Shown here: positions 49,826 to 58,548 of the stretch, piece after piece
How positions within the stretch are numbered: position 1 is the first letter of the stretch
Layout: each line of letters begins with the position of its first letter
Source of the DNA: Bog-756 sp963806455
GTDB taxonomy: Bacteria > Actinomycetota > Acidimicrobiia > Acidimicrobiales > RAAP-2
DNA: 64,000 bases
Reading direction: 5' to 3'
Assembly: GCA_963806455.1 (NCBI GenBank)
Contig: CAWDXZ010000001.1
Span: 806,001 to 870,000, forward strand
Position numbers and translations under genes: made by a program
Notes under the pieces: model-generated
The model's input: the letters and a program-made list of their open reading frames with translations, nothing else
The model's database searches: none
What the model was told of the DNA's origin: nothing

Positions 49826-50986
49826 GTGTCCCGATCCGCACCCTCCGGCCGTCGAGATCCGGTCCCCGGGGAGACAGCGGCCCCGCTCACCCGGGCGCTG
49901 GTCGACCTGGGCCGCCGCTCGGGGCTGTCCGCCGTGGGTGTCACCCGTGCCCGTGCATTCGCTGACACCCGGCGGGACCTGGTCGAGCGGAAGCGGCGGG
50001 GCTTGGCCGCGGGGATGCAATTCACCTACCGCAACCCCGACCGCTCGACCGACCCGGCCCGGATTCTTCCCGGAGCCCGCGCCCTGGTCGTGGGGGCGTG
50101 GGACTATGCCGGCCCGCCGGAGCCCGAGGCAGCTCGACCCGAGCGCCCCGACTCGGCCCCGCCGCCGCCGCCCGGCGCGCCTCCCCGGGGCGGCGTGGCC
50201 CGCTACGCCCGACGGGACCACTACGCCTCGCTCCGAAGCGCCCTCTCGGTCATGGCCGGTCACCTGCGCTCCCTCGGGTGGCGGGCCACCGTGCTGTGCG
50301 ACGACAACGCGTTGGTGGACCGGGCCACCGCCCACCGGGCCGGCCTGGGTTGGTACGGCAAGAACTCGCTGTTCTTCCTCGACGGCCGCGGCTCGTGGTT
50401 CGTCCTGGGCTCGGTGGTCACCGACGCCCCGCTTCGGCCCACCGCCACCTCCGGCCCGCCGCCCCACGGGAAGGGCTGCGGGAGCTGCTCGCGATGCTCG
50501 ACATCCTGTCCGACCGGCGCCCTGGCCGAGCCGGGGGTGGTCGACGGCCGGCGCTGCCTGGCCTGGCTGCTCCAGGCGCCCGGCTCCTTCCCGGAGGAAC
50601 ACCGGCGGGCCCTCGGCCCCCGGTTGTACGGCTGCGACGAGTGCCAGCGGGTCTGCCCGGTCAACCGCGTGGTCGGCCGCCGGCGGGCGGCGGCATCGGT
50701 CGAGCCCGACGCCGGGGAGGAGGGGGTCGACTTGCTGGAGCTCCTGGCCGCCTCGGACGACGCGCTGATGGCCGCCCACGGGCGCTGGTACATCCCCCAG
50801 CGCGACCCCCGTTACCTCCGGCGCAACGCCCTGGTCGTGCTGGGCAATGTCGGTGACGGCCGGGATGCGGCCACCGAGGCGGCGCTGCGGCGCTGGCTGG
50901 GGGTGGACGACCCGATGCTCGTCGAGCACGCCCGATGGGCTGCCCGCCAGCTCGGCCGCGACGACCTGCTGGAAGGGACCAGGTGA
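49826..50986 (+). CDS. queG: epoxyqueuosine reductase QueG
   Basis: 386 residues from a GTG. Reduces epoxyqueuosine to queuosine in tRNA using a cobalamin cofactor and two [4Fe-4S] clusters. The substrate domain has SAVGVTRARAFAD and RRDHYASLRSALSVM, then RAGLGWYGKNSLFF. The ferredoxin motifs are CGSCSRCSTSCPTGA and CDECQRVCPVNR. A HEAT-like C-terminal segment follows. Upstream is an unrelated frame inside the preceding gene, so the GTG at 49826 is used. Its stop overlaps the glycosyltransferase start. B12 dependence fits with the B12-dependent nrdJ elsewhere in the window. Confidence 0.93.
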   Translation: MSRSAPSGRRDPVPGETAAPLTRALVDLGRRSGLSAVGVTRARAFADTRRDLVERKRRGLAAGMQFTYRNPDRSTDPARILPGARALVVGAWDYAGPPEPEAARPERPDSAPPPPPGAPPRGGVARYARRDHYASLRSALSVMAGHLRSLGWRATVLCDDNALVDRATAHRAGLGWYGKNSLFFLDGRGSWFVLGSVVTDAPLRPTATSGPPPHGKGCGSCSRCSTSCPTGALAEPGVVDGRRCLAWLLQAPGSFPEEHRRALGPRLYGCDECQRVCPVNRVVGRRRAAASVEPDAGEEGVDLLELLAASDDALMAAHGRWYIPQRDPRYLRRNALVVLGNVGDGRDAATEAALRRWLGVDDPMLVEHARWAARQLGRDDLLEGTR

Positions 50987-52125
50987 CCCATCTGCTGGTC
51001 ACCAACGACTTCCCGCCCAAGGTCGGGGGGATCCAGGCCTACCTCTGGGAGCTGTGGCGCCGCCTCGATCCCGATTCCTTCGCCGTGCTCACCGCCAGCT
51101 CCCATCCCGACGCGCCGGCGTTCGACCGCCGGCAGGCGTCCCGGGGCATCCGGATCGAACGGGTCCCGGGGCGGGTGCTCGTCCCGACACCGCAGCTGGT
51201 GCGTCGGATCCGTGAGTCGGCTCGGACCATCGGCGCCGACCTGGTGCTCGTCGACCCGGCCTTCCCGCTCGGACTGGTCGGTCAGTGGCTCGGCCTGCCC
51301 TACGGGGTAGTGCTGCACGGTGCCGAGGTGGCCATGCCCGGCCGGCTGCCCGTCTCCCGCCGGATCCTCGCCCGGGTGTTGCGACCCAGCGCGGTGGTGA
51401 TCTCCGCCGGGGGCTATCCGGCGGCCGAGGCGGCCCGCGCCCTGCGGGGGGTGGCGATGCCGCCGGTGGTCGAGATCCCGCCCGGTGTGGACCTCGACCG
51501 GTTCCGTCCCCTCTCGGCCGGGGAGCGGGCCGCGGTCCGTGCCGATCTCGGCCTTCCTCCCGACGGGCCCCTGGTGGTGAGTGTGAGCCGGCTCGTGCCG
51601 CGCAAGGGCATGGACGTGCTCATCGACGCCGCCGTTCGCCTGCGGTCCGACCGGCCCGACCTCACCGTGGCCATCGCCGGCCGGGGCCGCGACTGGGACC
51701 GGCTGGCCGGTCGGGTGGCCGAGTACTCGGCCCCGGTCCGCCTCCTCGGGGGCGTGTCCGATATCGATCTTCCCCGCCTGGTCGGGGCCGCCGACGTGTT
51801 CGTCATGCTCTGTCGCAACCGTTGGCTGGGGCTCGAACGGGAGGGGTTCGGGATCGTCTTCCTCGAGGCGGCGGCGGCCGGTGTCCCTCAGGTGGCCGGG
51901 GCGTCCGGCGGCGCAGGCGAGGCGGTCGAGCACGAGGTGACCGGCTTCGTCGTCCGGCGCCCCACCGACGCCGGCGCCGCCGCCCGTTCGATCGCCCGCC
52001 TGCTCGACGATCCCGAGCTCCGTTCGAAGATGGGCGCCGCCTCCCGCCAGCGGGTCGAGGCATCCTTCGACTATGACAGACTCGCCCCTAGGCTGGCTTC
52101 GGCCCTGGCCAACATGGGAGGCTGA
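50983..52125 (+). CDS. GT4-family glycosyltransferase (PimB'-like)
   Basis: 380 residues. A retaining GT-B enzyme; the N-terminal domain has TNDFPPKVGGIQAYLWEL and YGVVLHGAEVAMPGR. The C-terminal nucleotide-sugar domain has VSVSRLVPRKGMDVLIDAAV, GGVSDIDLPRLVGAADVFV and the EX7E motif in REGFGIVFLEAAAAGVPQVA. The overall pattern is close to actinobacterial PimB'/MgtA mannosyltransferases acting on phosphatidylinositol or glycolipid acceptors. GTG overlaps the queG stop (GTGA). The acceptor is uncertain. Confidence 0.9.
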   Translation: MTHLLVTNDFPPKVGGIQAYLWELWRRLDPDSFAVLTASSHPDAPAFDRRQASRGIRIERVPGRVLVPTPQLVRRIRESARTIGADLVLVDPAFPLGLVGQWLGLPYGVVLHGAEVAMPGRLPVSRRILARVLRPSAVVISAGGYPAAEAARALRGVAMPPVVEIPPGVDLDRFRPLSAGERAAVRADLGLPPDGPLVVSVSRLVPRKGMDVLIDAAVRLRSDRPDLTVAIAGRGRDWDRLAGRVAEYSAPVRLLGGVSDIDLPRLVGAADVFVMLCRNRWLGLEREGFGIVFLEAAAAGVPQVAGASGGAGEAVEHEVTGFVVRRPTDAGAAARSIARLLDDPELRSKMGAASRQRVEASFDYDRLAPRLASALANMGG

Positions 52126-52170
52126 GGGTTCTGCCTGGCCAGAACCACCGAGTTGAGGAGGAGGCCCATC

Positions 52171-52614
52171 GTGGCGGAACAAGCCACTGAGCGCATGGTG
52201 GTGTCGGCCACGCCGGCGCGGTGCTTCGAGGTCAGCTCCGACATCGGCGCCTACCCGCAATGGGCGGCGGACATCAAGGAAGTCACCATCGACGAGCGTG
52301 ACGAGCAGGGCCGTCCCGAGCTGGTCACCTTCCGAGCCGCAGCGTTCGGGCGCAGCACCAGCTACACCCTGGCGTACGACTACAGCGAGTCGCCCAAGGT
52401 GCTGTCGTGGGTGCAGACACGCGGCGACATCACCTCCAAGCTCGACGGGCGCTACGTCTTCGAGCCCAATGGCGACGGCGGGACCGAGGTCACCTACCAC
52501 CTCGAGGTCGAGATGAAGGTGCCCCTGCCCGGGTTCATCAAGATGCGGGCCCAGAGCCGGATCATGTCGATCGCCTTGCGTGAGCTCAAGGCCCGGGTCG
52601 AATCGACGGCGTGA
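52171..52614 (+). CDS. SRPBCC/polyketide-cyclase-like protein
   Basis: 147 residues from a GTG with a strong GAGGAGGAGG upstream. The START/SRPBCC fold is clear: MVVSATPARCFEVSSDIGAY, PQWAADIKEVTIDER, LDGRYVFEPNGDGGTEVTYH and a long C-terminal helix FIKMRAQSRIMSIALRELKA. Such proteins bind hydrophobic ligands. In mycobacteria, relatives (Rv2185c type, here next to a PimB'-like enzyme) are conserved in the same neighbourhood. That supports orthology but not a molecular function. Confidence 0.88.
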   Translation: MAEQATERMVVSATPARCFEVSSDIGAYPQWAADIKEVTIDERDEQGRPELVTFRAAAFGRSTSYTLAYDYSESPKVLSWVQTRGDITSKLDGRYVFEPNGDGGTEVTYHLEVEMKVPLPGFIKMRAQSRIMSIALRELKARVESTA

Positions 52615-52644
52615 CCGCCAGGTCGGTCGATCGGCGCCGGCGCC

Positions 52645-53346
52645 ATGTTGGTAGGTATCACCCTCCCCCAGTTCCGAGACGAGGCGGACAGCGCCCTGGC
52701 CGCGGCCACCCGGGCCGAGCGCCTGGGCCTCGACGGTGTCTTCTGCTTCGACCATCTGTGGCCGTTGGGCCAGCCCGACCGGCCCGCCCTGTCCTCGGCC
52801 CCCCTGCTCGGCGCCCTGGCCGCGTCGACCACCTCCGTCTGGCTCGGCACCCTGGTGTCCCGGGTCGGCCTCCTCCCCGACGCGGAACTGGCATCGGTGC
52901 TGACCAGCCTGTCGACCATCAGCGGCGGCCGGTTCATCGCCGGCTTGGGCACCGGTGACCACCTCAGCCGACCCGAAAACCTCGCTTTCGACCTGCCCTT
53001 CGAGGCGGCGGACGAGCGCCGGGCCCGCATGGCGGTGGTGGCCGCCGCCGTCGGCGGCCGGGGGATCCCGGTGTGGATCGGGGGCGGCCTCCCGAAGACG
53101 CTGGCGGTGGCCCGCCAGGTGGGGGCGGCCGTCAACCTCTGGGAGGCCGAGCCCACCCGGGTGGCCGAGCTCACCGCGGTGGGGATGGAGGTGACCTGGG
53201 GTGGCCCCGTCCACGGGACCGTGGACGAGGTGGCCGGGCACCTCCGGGAGCTGGCCGGGGCCGGGGCCACCTGGGCGGTGTGCGCGTGGCCCGAATCGAT
53301 CGAGGTCGTCGCCGAGGCGGCCGCCACCCTGCCCGCCGCTTCCTGA
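52645..53346 (+). CDS. LLM-class F420-type oxidoreductase
   Basis: 233 residues, shorter than usual (about 280-330) for the family. It retains the barrel start VGITLPQFRDEADSALAAAT, GLDGVFCFDHLWPLG, VWLGTLVSRVGLLPDAELA, LSTISGGRFIAGLGTGDHLS and GIPVWIGGGLPKTLAVARQV. The C-terminal helices are brief. It may be a compact orthologue rather than a truncation, because the end EVVAEAAATLPAAS is natural. Substrate unknown. Confidence 0.85.
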   Translation: MLVGITLPQFRDEADSALAAATRAERLGLDGVFCFDHLWPLGQPDRPALSSAPLLGALAASTTSVWLGTLVSRVGLLPDAELASVLTSLSTISGGRFIAGLGTGDHLSRPENLAFDLPFEAADERRARMAVVAAAVGGRGIPVWIGGGLPKTLAVARQVGAAVNLWEAEPTRVAELTAVGMEVTWGGPVHGTVDEVAGHLRELAGAGATWAVCAWPESIEVVAEAAATLPAAS

Positions 53347-53427
53347 CGTCCGCCCTCGGGGCGGCCCCGGACGGGCCACCCACCGACCGTGTCCGGTAAG
53401 CGGACGGTCCGGCAGTAACCTCGGCCC

Positions 53428-54630
53428 ATGGAGTTCCGACGGATCAACGGCCTGCCGCCCTACGTCTTCGGCACCATCAACGACCTCAAGGCCACAGCCC
53501 GGCGCGAGGGCCGCGACGTCATCGACCTCGGCTTCGGCAACCCCGACCTTCCGTCCCCGGACGTGGCCGTGGAGAAGCTGGCCGAGGCCGTCCACAACCC
53601 GCGCAACCACCGGTACTCGGCCAGCCGGGGCATCCCGAAGATCCGCCAGGCGGTGGGCGACCTCTACCTCCGCAAGTTCGAGGTCCCGTTGGACCCCGAC
53701 ACCGAGGTGGTGACCACCATCGGCGCCAAAGAGGGCCTGTCCCATCTCATGTGGGTGCTGGTCGGGCCGGGTGACACCGCGCTCGTGCCCGCCCCCTCGT
53801 ACCCCATCCACATCTACGCCCCCCTGTTCGCCGGTGCCGACGTGCGTCACGTCCGGCTCGACGCCCCCGGCTCAGCCGACAGCGGGAGCCCGGGGGAGGC
53901 GTTCTTCGGCAATCTGATGGAAGCATGGGAGTCCGCCTGGCCGAAGCCGAGGGTGGTCGTGCTGTCGTTCCCGCACAATCCCACCACCGAGTGCGTGGAC
54001 CTCGACTGGATGGCCCGACTCGTCGAGTTCGCCCGTGAGCACGAGATCGTGCTGGTGCACGACTTCGCCTACGCCGACATCGCCTTCGACGGGTACACGC
54101 CGCCGTCGATCCTGCAGGTGCCGGGGGCGAAGGAGGTGGCCGTCGAGCTCTACACCCTGACCAAGTCCTTCTCCATGGCCGGTTGGCGGGTCGGGTTCCT
54201 CGTCGGCAACGCGGCCATCGTGCAGGCGCTGACCAAGCTCAAGAGCTACCTCGACTACGGGACCTTCCAACCCATCCAGATCGCCGCCATCGTGGCCATG
54301 AACGAGGCGCCCGACTACCCCAAGTTGATCAACGAGTGCTACCAGGCGCGCCGCGACGCGCTGTGCGACGGGCTGAACCGGATCGGGTGGGAGATCACCC
54401 CCCCGCGGGGGACCATGTTCGTCTGGGCGCCCATCCCCGAGCCCTACCGGGAGATGGGATCACTCGAGTTCTCCAAGTTCCTGGTCAGCGAGGCAAGCGT
54501 CGCCACGTCGCCCGGGGTCGGGTTCGGCCCCGGGGGGGACGACCACGTGCGGTTCGCGCTCATCGAGAACGAGCAGCGCATCGGGCAGGGGGTGCGCAGC
54601 CTCCGCAAAGCGCTGGTCAAGCTGCGCTGA
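53428..54630 (+). CDS. PLP-dependent class I/II aminotransferase (AlaC-like)
   Basis: 400 residues, fold type I. Seen are DVIDLGFGNPDLPSPDVAVE, NHRYSASRGIPKIRQAVGDL, TIGAKEGLSHLMWVLVGPGD and VVVLSFPHNPTTECVDLDW. VLVHDFAYADIAFDG (Asp/Tyr contact PLP) and the PLP lysine in YTLTKSFSMAGWRVGFLVGN follow. The closest match is the AlaC glutamate-pyruvate aminotransferase family, which makes alanine from pyruvate. Size is as expected. It is separated by about 80 bases from the LLM gene and stands in its own transcription unit. Confidence 0.93.
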   Translation: MEFRRINGLPPYVFGTINDLKATARREGRDVIDLGFGNPDLPSPDVAVEKLAEAVHNPRNHRYSASRGIPKIRQAVGDLYLRKFEVPLDPDTEVVTTIGAKEGLSHLMWVLVGPGDTALVPAPSYPIHIYAPLFAGADVRHVRLDAPGSADSGSPGEAFFGNLMEAWESAWPKPRVVVLSFPHNPTTECVDLDWMARLVEFAREHEIVLVHDFAYADIAFDGYTPPSILQVPGAKEVAVELYTLTKSFSMAGWRVGFLVGNAAIVQALTKLKSYLDYGTFQPIQIAAIVAMNEAPDYPKLINECYQARRDALCDGLNRIGWEITPPRGTMFVWAPIPEPYREMGSLEFSKFLVSEASVATSPGVGFGPGGDDHVRFALIENEQRIGQGVRSLRKALVKLR

Positions 54631-54658
54631 CCGGTCGCCGGGCCACGGCGGGGTCGGT

Positions 54659-55555
54659 TCAGGGCCGGCCGGCCCCGGGGACCTCCACCCGGGCCTGCTC
54701 GATACGGCCGGCACGGGTGGTGCGGGCCACCGACTCGGTGCTGGTCGGCGCGGTCATCAGGTAGAGGGTGCGCCGGTCGGAGCCGCCGAGCATGCAGGCG
54801 AAGCAGGTCTGGGTGGTCCGCACCCGGCTCACGACCTCCCCACCCTCGGCCACCAGGAGGCACTCGGGTGCGATGGCGTTGGCCACCCAGACCCGGCCCT
54901 CGGCATCGAGGCAGATGCCGTCCGGCGTGACCCACCGCAGGGACGCCCATGCCCGCCGCCCCGACAGCTGCCCCTCGTCGTCCACGTCGAAGGCGGTGAG
55001 CCGTCCGGCCAGGGTCTCGGCCACGATCATGACCTTGCCGTCGGGGGTGATCACCGTCCCGTTGGGAAAGGACAGACGCTCCGCCGCCACCCGGGCCGAG
55101 CCGTCGGGGTCCACCCGGACCACGGCGGTGGTGGGCGGCCCGGGTGGCTCCATCAACGCCATCTCGCCCTTCTCCTCGATGACTCCGTGGAGGTCGAACC
55201 CGAAGTTGCCCACATAGGCCCGCCCGACGGCGTCGACCACCATGTCGTTGCCGTAGAAGGTGGCGGTGGGGTTGAGGTCGCCGTGCAGGACCAGCGATCC
55301 GTCGGGCTCCAGACGCAGCACGGTGCGGGGCTTTCGGGCCACGATGAGCAGGCGCCCGTCGGGCAACCAGCCGAGCCCGGCCGGCTCGCCGGGCACCTCG
55401 ACCTCGACGCGGGTCTCGCCCCTCTCGTCGGCGGAGCAGACCGTGCTGGAGTAGAAGTCGACATACCACAGGCGCCCGTCGTGCCAGCGTGGGCACTCGC
55501 CGAAGAACAACCCGTCGATGAACGGCCGGCTCTCGATACCGTCCGGCCCGGTCAT
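54659..55555 (-). CDS. SMP-30/gluconolactonase/LRE-like beta-propeller hydrolase
   Basis: 298 residues forming a six-bladed propeller. Seen are FFGECPRWHDGRLWYVDFYS with a metal-ligand Glu, FYGNDMVVDAVGRAYVGNFG (Asn/Asp), RLSFPNGTVITPDGKVMIVA and TPDGICLDAEGRVWVANAIA (Asp). These are the metal ligands of gluconolactonase/SMP-30 enzymes. Such enzymes open sugar or xenobiotic lactones. The ATG overlaps the TetR stop (ATGA), so regulator and enzyme form one operon. Confidence 0.92.
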   Translation of the reverse strand: MTGPDGIESRPFIDGLFFGECPRWHDGRLWYVDFYSSTVCSADERGETRVEVEVPGEPAGLGWLPDGRLLIVARKPRTVLRLEPDGSLVLHGDLNPTATFYGNDMVVDAVGRAYVGNFGFDLHGVIEEKGEMALMEPPGPPTTAVVRVDPDGSARVAAERLSFPNGTVITPDGKVMIVAETLAGRLTAFDVDDEGQLSGRRAWASLRWVTPDGICLDAEGRVWVANAIAPECLLVAEGGEVVSRVRTTQTCFACMLGGSDRRTLYLMTAPTSTESVARTTRAGRIEQARVEVPGAGRP

Positions 55556-56169
55556 GCGATCCTCCGGGCCAGTGACGGCGGGTCGGTGGCCACGTAGCCG
55601 CGGCGGCAGAAGGCGATGACGGCGTCGGCCACCCGGCCGGCGTCCGCTCCCTGCTCGAGGACGAGCACCCGGGCCAGGTGCCCGGTGACCCCGCTGATGG
55701 CGGTGGTCAGGATGACGGGGTCCTCGCCCCGCAGCAGCCCGGCGGTGATGCCGGCGCTGACGTGGGGAAGCGCATCGGCCACCATCTGCTGGTCGCCCTG
55801 GCGGACGATGGGGGCGAACCGCTCGTCGGCGCGGGCCTGCTCCACCAGCGCGAACAGGTGCCGGTGCTCCGACAGCCAGCCCAGCGTGGCCCGGATCCCG
55901 CGTTCGATGCGGCGCCCCGGATCGTGCTCGTCGGCAATGGCCTCCCGCTGGACCAGGCGCAGGGAGCGCAGGGCATCGGCGAGCACCTCACCCATCAGCT
56001 CGTCCTTCGAATCGAAGTACCAGTAGAAGACGCCCTTGCCGACGCCGAGCCCGGTGACGATGTCGTCCACCGAGGTGGTGTGGTACCCGTCCGACGCGAA
56101 ACGGCGGGCGGCGTAGTCCATGAGCTCGTGCCGTCGCCTGGCGCCCTTCGGTGTCAGTCGGCGCGGCAT
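55552..56169 (-). CDS. TetR/AcrR family transcriptional regulator
   Basis: 205 residues from MPRRLTPKGARRRHEL. The DNA-binding domain is canonical: RFASDGYHTTSVDDIVTGLG, VGKGVFYWYFDSKDELMGEV. A C-terminal all-helical ligand domain follows (LRSLRLVQREA to DAVIAFCRRGYVA). An upstream open stretch lies in the promoter and has internal repeats, so the ATG at 56169 is taken. It is co-transcribed with the SMP-30-like gene and probably autoregulates it together with the acetoacetate-decarboxylase-like gene 116 bases upstream. Confidence 0.93.
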   Translation of the reverse strand: MPRRLTPKGARRRHELMDYAARRFASDGYHTTSVDDIVTGLGVGKGVFYWYFDSKDELMGEVLADALRSLRLVQREAIADEHDPGRRIERGIRATLGWLSEHRHLFALVEQARADERFAPIVRQGDQQMVADALPHVSAGITAGLLRGEDPVILTTAISGVTGHLARVLVLEQGADAGRVADAVIAFCRRGYVATDPPSLARRIA

Positions 56170-56284
56170 CCGCCAGACGCTACGGTCGCACGGTGGCCGG
56201 GTCAATCGTGCCGCCGGATCCATCGTGCCGCCGGGCACTCGTGCCAGAGGCACCGTCCCGATCGCCGGTCGTCGAGGCGGCCGG

Positions 56285-57079
56285 TCACGGTGGGGGAGCG
56301 ACCACCTCGGCGGCGTCGAACGAAGCGCGCATCTGTGCCGCCGACGAGGACAAGAGGGCCCGCCGGGGCAGTCCGAGCGACCGCAGCTCGTCGGCCATCG
56401 GATGGTACCCGAGGGTCAACCGGGCCCCGCCCAACCGCCCGCCGGCACCCTCGGCCGAGGTCGTCCAGGTGGTCCGGCGCAGGACGCCGTCGATACAGGA
56501 ATAGGTGGGCGGCGCCGTGGACGGCAACCTGAGCCGGCCCCCGGCGGCCACCGACAGCGTGAGGACGTGCCGACCTCCGTCGACCAGCCGGGCCGACATG
56601 CCTGACCCGGCCCGGGCGTCCCCGGGCTCGTCGATCTCGATCGAGGTGACCCACTTGGGAAAGCCCCAGATGTCCCGGCCGGCCGCGCAACTGAACTCGC
56701 TGTCCACCGGCAGCCGATGGATGTAGACCCCGATGGCCCCGGTGGCCAGCTCGCCCAGGCGCCGGGCGGGCGAGGGAGCAGGCAGCGCGTCGTGCGATCG
56801 CACTACGAAGCTGACCGCCACCTCGTGGTAGGGACCGAGGTCGGTGTCGTCGTACCGGCACACGGCCAGGGCCACGAGGGCCCGTCCGGGGACGGGTCCG
56901 GTGACCTCGAGCCCGGTGGGGGCGACGATGCGTCGGGCGGCCACCGCCGGCACCAGGTACTGCACGCTCCACTGGGCCGCCCGGCGGACCTCGACCGGGG
57001 CGGTCACCCGGCGACCGAGGACCGACCAGGAGGACTCGGGCGCAGACGGGCCGGACGGGGTGTCGGCTCGGGCCACCAC
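56285..57079 (-). CDS. acetoacetate decarboxylase (ADC)-like protein
   Basis: 264 residues from a GTG. The ADC-superfamily beta-barrel is recognisable: VTGPVPGRALVALAVCRYDD, TDLGPYHEVAVSFVVRSHDA, GAIGVYIHRLPVDSEFSCAA and GRDIWGFPKWVTSIEIDEPG. The catalytic lysine of true ADC would lie in the GFPK segment, which is retained here. Actinobacterial members are often annotated as ADC domain proteins without a proven substrate. It faces the TetR gene on the same strand and may belong to the same regulon. Confidence 0.85.
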   Translation of the reverse strand: MVARADTPSGPSAPESSWSVLGRRVTAPVEVRRAAQWSVQYLVPAVAARRIVAPTGLEVTGPVPGRALVALAVCRYDDTDLGPYHEVAVSFVVRSHDALPAPSPARRLGELATGAIGVYIHRLPVDSEFSCAAGRDIWGFPKWVTSIEIDEPGDARAGSGMSARLVDGGRHVLTLSVAAGGRLRLPSTAPPTYSCIDGVLRRTTWTTSAEGAGGRLGGARLTLGYHPMADELRSLGLPRRALLSSSAAQMRASFDAAEVVAPPP

Positions 57080-57115
57080 GGGTGCAGTAGATCACACGCG
57101 GCGGTACCGTTGCCC

Positions 57116-57850
57116 GTGGCCTACTGGATCTTCAAGGTGCTGTTGAGCCCGTTCTTCTTCTTGTTCTGGAGGGTCAAGGTGGAGGGCCGGGAGCATGTGC
57201 CGGCCCGCGGCCCGGCGGTGCTGGCCGCCAACCACCAGTCCTTCTGTGACTCCTTCTTCCTGCCACTCGTCCTCCGCCGGCGGCTGACCTATGTGGCCAA
57301 GGCCGAGTACTTCGACGACTGGAAGACGGCCTGGTTCTTCCGGGCCGCCGGCCAGATCCCGATGAACCGGGAGGGCGGGGACGCGTCGCAGCGGGCACTC
57401 GACACGGCCACCCGGGTCCTCGACGGCGGCCGGCTGCTCGGCATCTATCCCGAGGGGACCAGAGCGCCCGACCACCGCCTGCACCGGGGCCACACCGGTG
57501 TGGCCCGGCTCTCGCTCCGGTGCAACGTGCCCATCATCCCGGTGGGCATCGTCGGCACCCGGGCCGTTCAGCCGCCGGGGAGCAATCTGATGCGACCGTT
57601 CCGCCCGGTCGTCGTCAGGTTCGGGCCGCCGCTGAGCTACCGGCAGGACGGGGAGACCGTCACCACGGGGCAGTGCACCCCTCCACGGCGGAGCGCGGCC
57701 GGCCCGGAGGACGACGGATCCTCGCCGACGGCCGAGGAGCTCGACCAGGCCGAGCTCCGGGACGTGACGGACGCCTTGATGGCCGAGATCGCCCGGCTGT
57801 CCGGTCAGGAGTACGTGGACCGCTATGCCACCCGGGCCCGTCCGTCCTGA
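57116..57850 (+). CDS. 1-acyl-sn-glycerol-3-phosphate acyltransferase-like (PlsC) protein
   Basis: 244 residues from a GTG, with a hydrophobic N-terminal helix (FKVLLSPFFFLFWRV). The acyltransferase motifs are the NHX4D-type NHQSFCDSFFLPLV, the GQIPMNREGG region, EGTR in IYPEGTRAPDHRLHRGH and PIIPVGIVGTRAV. It uses acyl-CoA or acyl-ACP to acylate lysophosphatidate or a related glycolipid. Its upstream gene lies on the other strand. It stands as a single unit and is followed by an ACT-domain gene. Confidence 0.92.
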   Translation: MAYWIFKVLLSPFFFLFWRVKVEGREHVPARGPAVLAANHQSFCDSFFLPLVLRRRLTYVAKAEYFDDWKTAWFFRAAGQIPMNREGGDASQRALDTATRVLDGGRLLGIYPEGTRAPDHRLHRGHTGVARLSLRCNVPIIPVGIVGTRAVQPPGSNLMRPFRPVVVRFGPPLSYRQDGETVTTGQCTPPRRSAAGPEDDGSSPTAEELDQAELRDVTDALMAEIARLSGQEYVDRYATRARPS

Positions 57851-57908
57851 TCCCCGACCGTAACCGGCCGGAAACAATGCGGACATCGTGGGCGCCTAGC
57901 GTGATGGC

Positions 57909-58544
57909 GTGCATAGCTACCTGATCAGGGTGCACCTCCCGGACCGCCCGGGCGCGCTGGGGGCGGTGGCGAGCCGGATCGGGTCGGTGGGGGGTGACGT
58001 GATCTCGATCGAGATCCTCCAGCGGGAGCACGGGGTGGTGGTCGACGAGCTCGGGGTGAGCCTGCCCGCCGATGGGCTCATCGACCTGTTGCGGGACGAG
58101 ATCCTGGAGGTCGACGGCGTGGCGATCGAGTCGGTGCGCCCAGTGGCCGGGGACCTGCCCGACCGCCATGCCGAGCTTCTCGACGTGGCCACCGACCTGT
58201 TCCGGCAACGATCGTCGGCCGACCTGCTCGCTCGCCTGGCGGAGCGGGCCCGGGTCAGCCTGGCCGCCGGTTTCGCCGCCGTGCTCGACACCGACGAGTT
58301 CCGAGTGCTCGCCTGCGAGGGCGACCCTCCCGACCCCGCCCACCTCAAGGGCCTGGCCCGCCAGGCCCTCAGCCCCCCGCCCTATCCGGCCGACCCCATC
58401 CCCGCCGTCGCCACGGCGTACATGGTCCAGGCCGACCTGGTCCTGGTGGTCGGTCGCCACGCCCCGGTCCTCCGTGACCGCGAGCGCCGGTGGGTCTCGA
58501 TACTGGCCGAAATGGCCGACCACGCCTGGCGGGACCTGGCCTAG
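57909..58544 (+). CDS. ACT-domain protein with a GAF-like C-terminal part
   Basis: 211 residues. The ACT domain is at the N-terminus (1-75): YLIRVHLPDRPGALGAVASR, IGSVGGDVISIEILQREHG. ACT modules bind amino acids or other ligands. The remaining 130 residues alternate helices and strands (LLARLAERARVSLAAGFAAV, then PAVATAYMVQADLVLVVGRH) and may be a GAF-like sensor. No catalytic or DNA-binding domain is present, so a regulatory or binding role is likely. It ends four bases before the convergent glpK gene. Confidence 0.8.
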   Translation: MHSYLIRVHLPDRPGALGAVASRIGSVGGDVISIEILQREHGVVVDELGVSLPADGLIDLLRDEILEVDGVAIESVRPVAGDLPDRHAELLDVATDLFRQRSSADLLARLAERARVSLAAGFAAVLDTDEFRVLACEGDPPDPAHLKGLARQALSPPPYPADPIPAVATAYMVQADLVLVVGRHAPVLRDRERRWVSILAEMADHAWRDLA

Positions 58545-58548
58545 CTGC

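Noticed and set aside
50812..53850. 1012-codon minus-strand frame
   Set aside because: Runs antisense through five conserved genes; product is repetitive and glycine/histidine/proline-rich.
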